Below, in pieces: positions 5,959 to 6,242 of a stretch of 6,242 nt of DNA; within the stretch, counting starts at the first letter, position 1, and each line of letters opens with the position of its first letter. Both the position numbers and the translations under genes were made by a program. The notes beneath the pieces are model-generated. The model was not told the origin of the DNA, made no database searches, and saw only the letters and a program-made list of their open reading frames with translations. Source of the DNA: Deltaproteobacteria bacterium (lineage in GTDB: Bacteria > Myxococcota_A > Polyangia > Haliangiales > Haliangiaceae); assembly GCA_013696695.1 (NCBI GenBank), contig JACCYD010001162.1, positions 1-6,242 of the forward strand, given 5' to 3'.

Positions 5959-6242
5959 ATGTCCCTGCCGGTCGTAACCGCACGTGCCTGCGCGAACATC
6001 GCGCTCGTCAAATACTGGGGAAAGCGCGATGACGCGCTCAACCTGCCAGCCACCGGGAGCCTGTCGCTCACGCTCGCGGCGCTGTCCACCGAGACCACCG
6101 TCGCATTCGACGAGTCGCTCGCCGCGGACGAGCTGATGCTCGACGGCGCGCCAGCGAAGCCCGACGAGCTCGCGCGGATGTCCACGTTCCTCGATCTCGT
6201 GCGCGGCGAGGCGGGCGTGCCGATCAAGGCGCGCGTCACCAG
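5959..6242 (+). CDS. mvaD: Diphosphomevalonate decarboxylase, 5' part (cut by window end)
   Basis: The frame is open from the ATG at 5959 to the last base, giving 94 codons of a gene that usually encodes about 320-400 residues. The N-terminus has TARACANIALVKYWGKRDD (7-25) followed by LNLPATGSLSLTL (27-39), the hallmark of mevalonate-5-diphosphate decarboxylase, the GHMP-fold enzyme that uses ATP to turn diphosphomevalonate into isopentenyl diphosphate and CO2. The invariant A-N-I-A-x-x-K-Y-W-G-K block binds the substrate diphosphate in characterised relatives. Two GTG codons (5953 and 5956) directly precede the ATG in frame and are alternative starts; none of the three has a clear ribosome binding site, so translation may be leaderless or depend on a very short leader. 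The gene continues the plus-strand mevalonate set after the interruption by the antisense TIGR02996 gene. The N-terminal motif makes the family assignment strong; catalytic residues further on are outside the window. Confidence 0.93.
   Translation, partial: MSLPVVTARACANIALVKYWGKRDDALNLPATGSLSLTLAALSTETTVAFDESLAADELMLDGAPAKPDELARMSTFLDLVRGEAGVPIKARVT

Noticed and set aside
5262..6239. Minus-strand frame of 325 codons across the TIGR02996 gene start and mvaD
   Set aside because: It is antisense to the unmistakable mvaD N-terminus and out of frame with the TIGR02996 gene; no family features.
1..6242. tRNA, rRNA, CRISPR, insertion sequence or prophage features
   Set aside because: No repeat array, terminal inverted repeats, transposase or integrase motif, or tRNA-like cloverleaf was seen; coding genes fill nearly the whole window.

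Overview
The window is a dense, GC-rich piece of chromosome with almost no intergenic space. It most likely comes from a member of the Myxococcota (the old Deltaproteobacteria myxobacterial lineage). Three things support this: the first gene ends in a MYXO-CTERM-type sorting tail (Gly-Cys, hydrophobic segment, Arg run); the large minus-strand gene carries the TIGR02996 repeat-companion motif, which is common in myxobacteria and planctomycetes; and a bacterial mevalonate pathway is present with third positions dominated by G/C. The species cannot be read from the sequence.

Layout, left to right. Positions 1-285 (+) hold the 3' end of a surface or secreted protein gene. Positions 294-1172 (+) encode a UbiA-superfamily membrane prenyltransferase that looks like decaprenyl-phosphate phosphoribosyltransferase. 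Positions 1159-2262 (-) encode a rhomboid intramembrane serine protease with a soluble helical C-terminal extension; it runs tail-to-tail into the UbiA gene. Positions 2322-3398 (+) encode type 2 isopentenyl-diphosphate isomerase, and 3395-4339 (+) mevalonate kinase, coupled through an ATGA overlap. Positions 4340-5926 (-) encode a 528-residue TIGR02996-domain protein of unknown function. From 5959 to the right edge (+) runs the 5' part of diphosphomevalonate decarboxylase, cut by the window end.

How the genes fit together. Three plus-strand genes (idi2, mevalonate kinase, diphosphomevalonate decarboxylase) belong to the mevalonate route to IPP/DMAPP. The phosphomevalonate kinase, HMG-CoA synthase and HMG-CoA reductase that complete the route are not in the window; at least some may lie to the right. 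The UbiA enzyme would use a polyprenyl phosphate, a downstream product of the same isoprenoid supply, so its position may not be accidental, but it is separated by the rhomboid gene. The two minus-strand genes each start back-to-back with an isoprenoid gene (59 and 32 bp between starts) and end against or inside the neighbouring plus-strand gene (14-bp overlap and 0-bp spacer). Transcription units are therefore tightly interlocked, with no room for intergenic terminators.

No RNA gene, CRISPR array, insertion sequence or phage feature was seen, and no gene-free stretch exceeds 60 bp. I found no clearly undescribed system. The most interesting points are the mevalonate cluster split by an antisense TIGR02996 gene, the overlapping divergent promoter candidates, and the arabinan-type UbiA enzyme in a probable myxobacterium.
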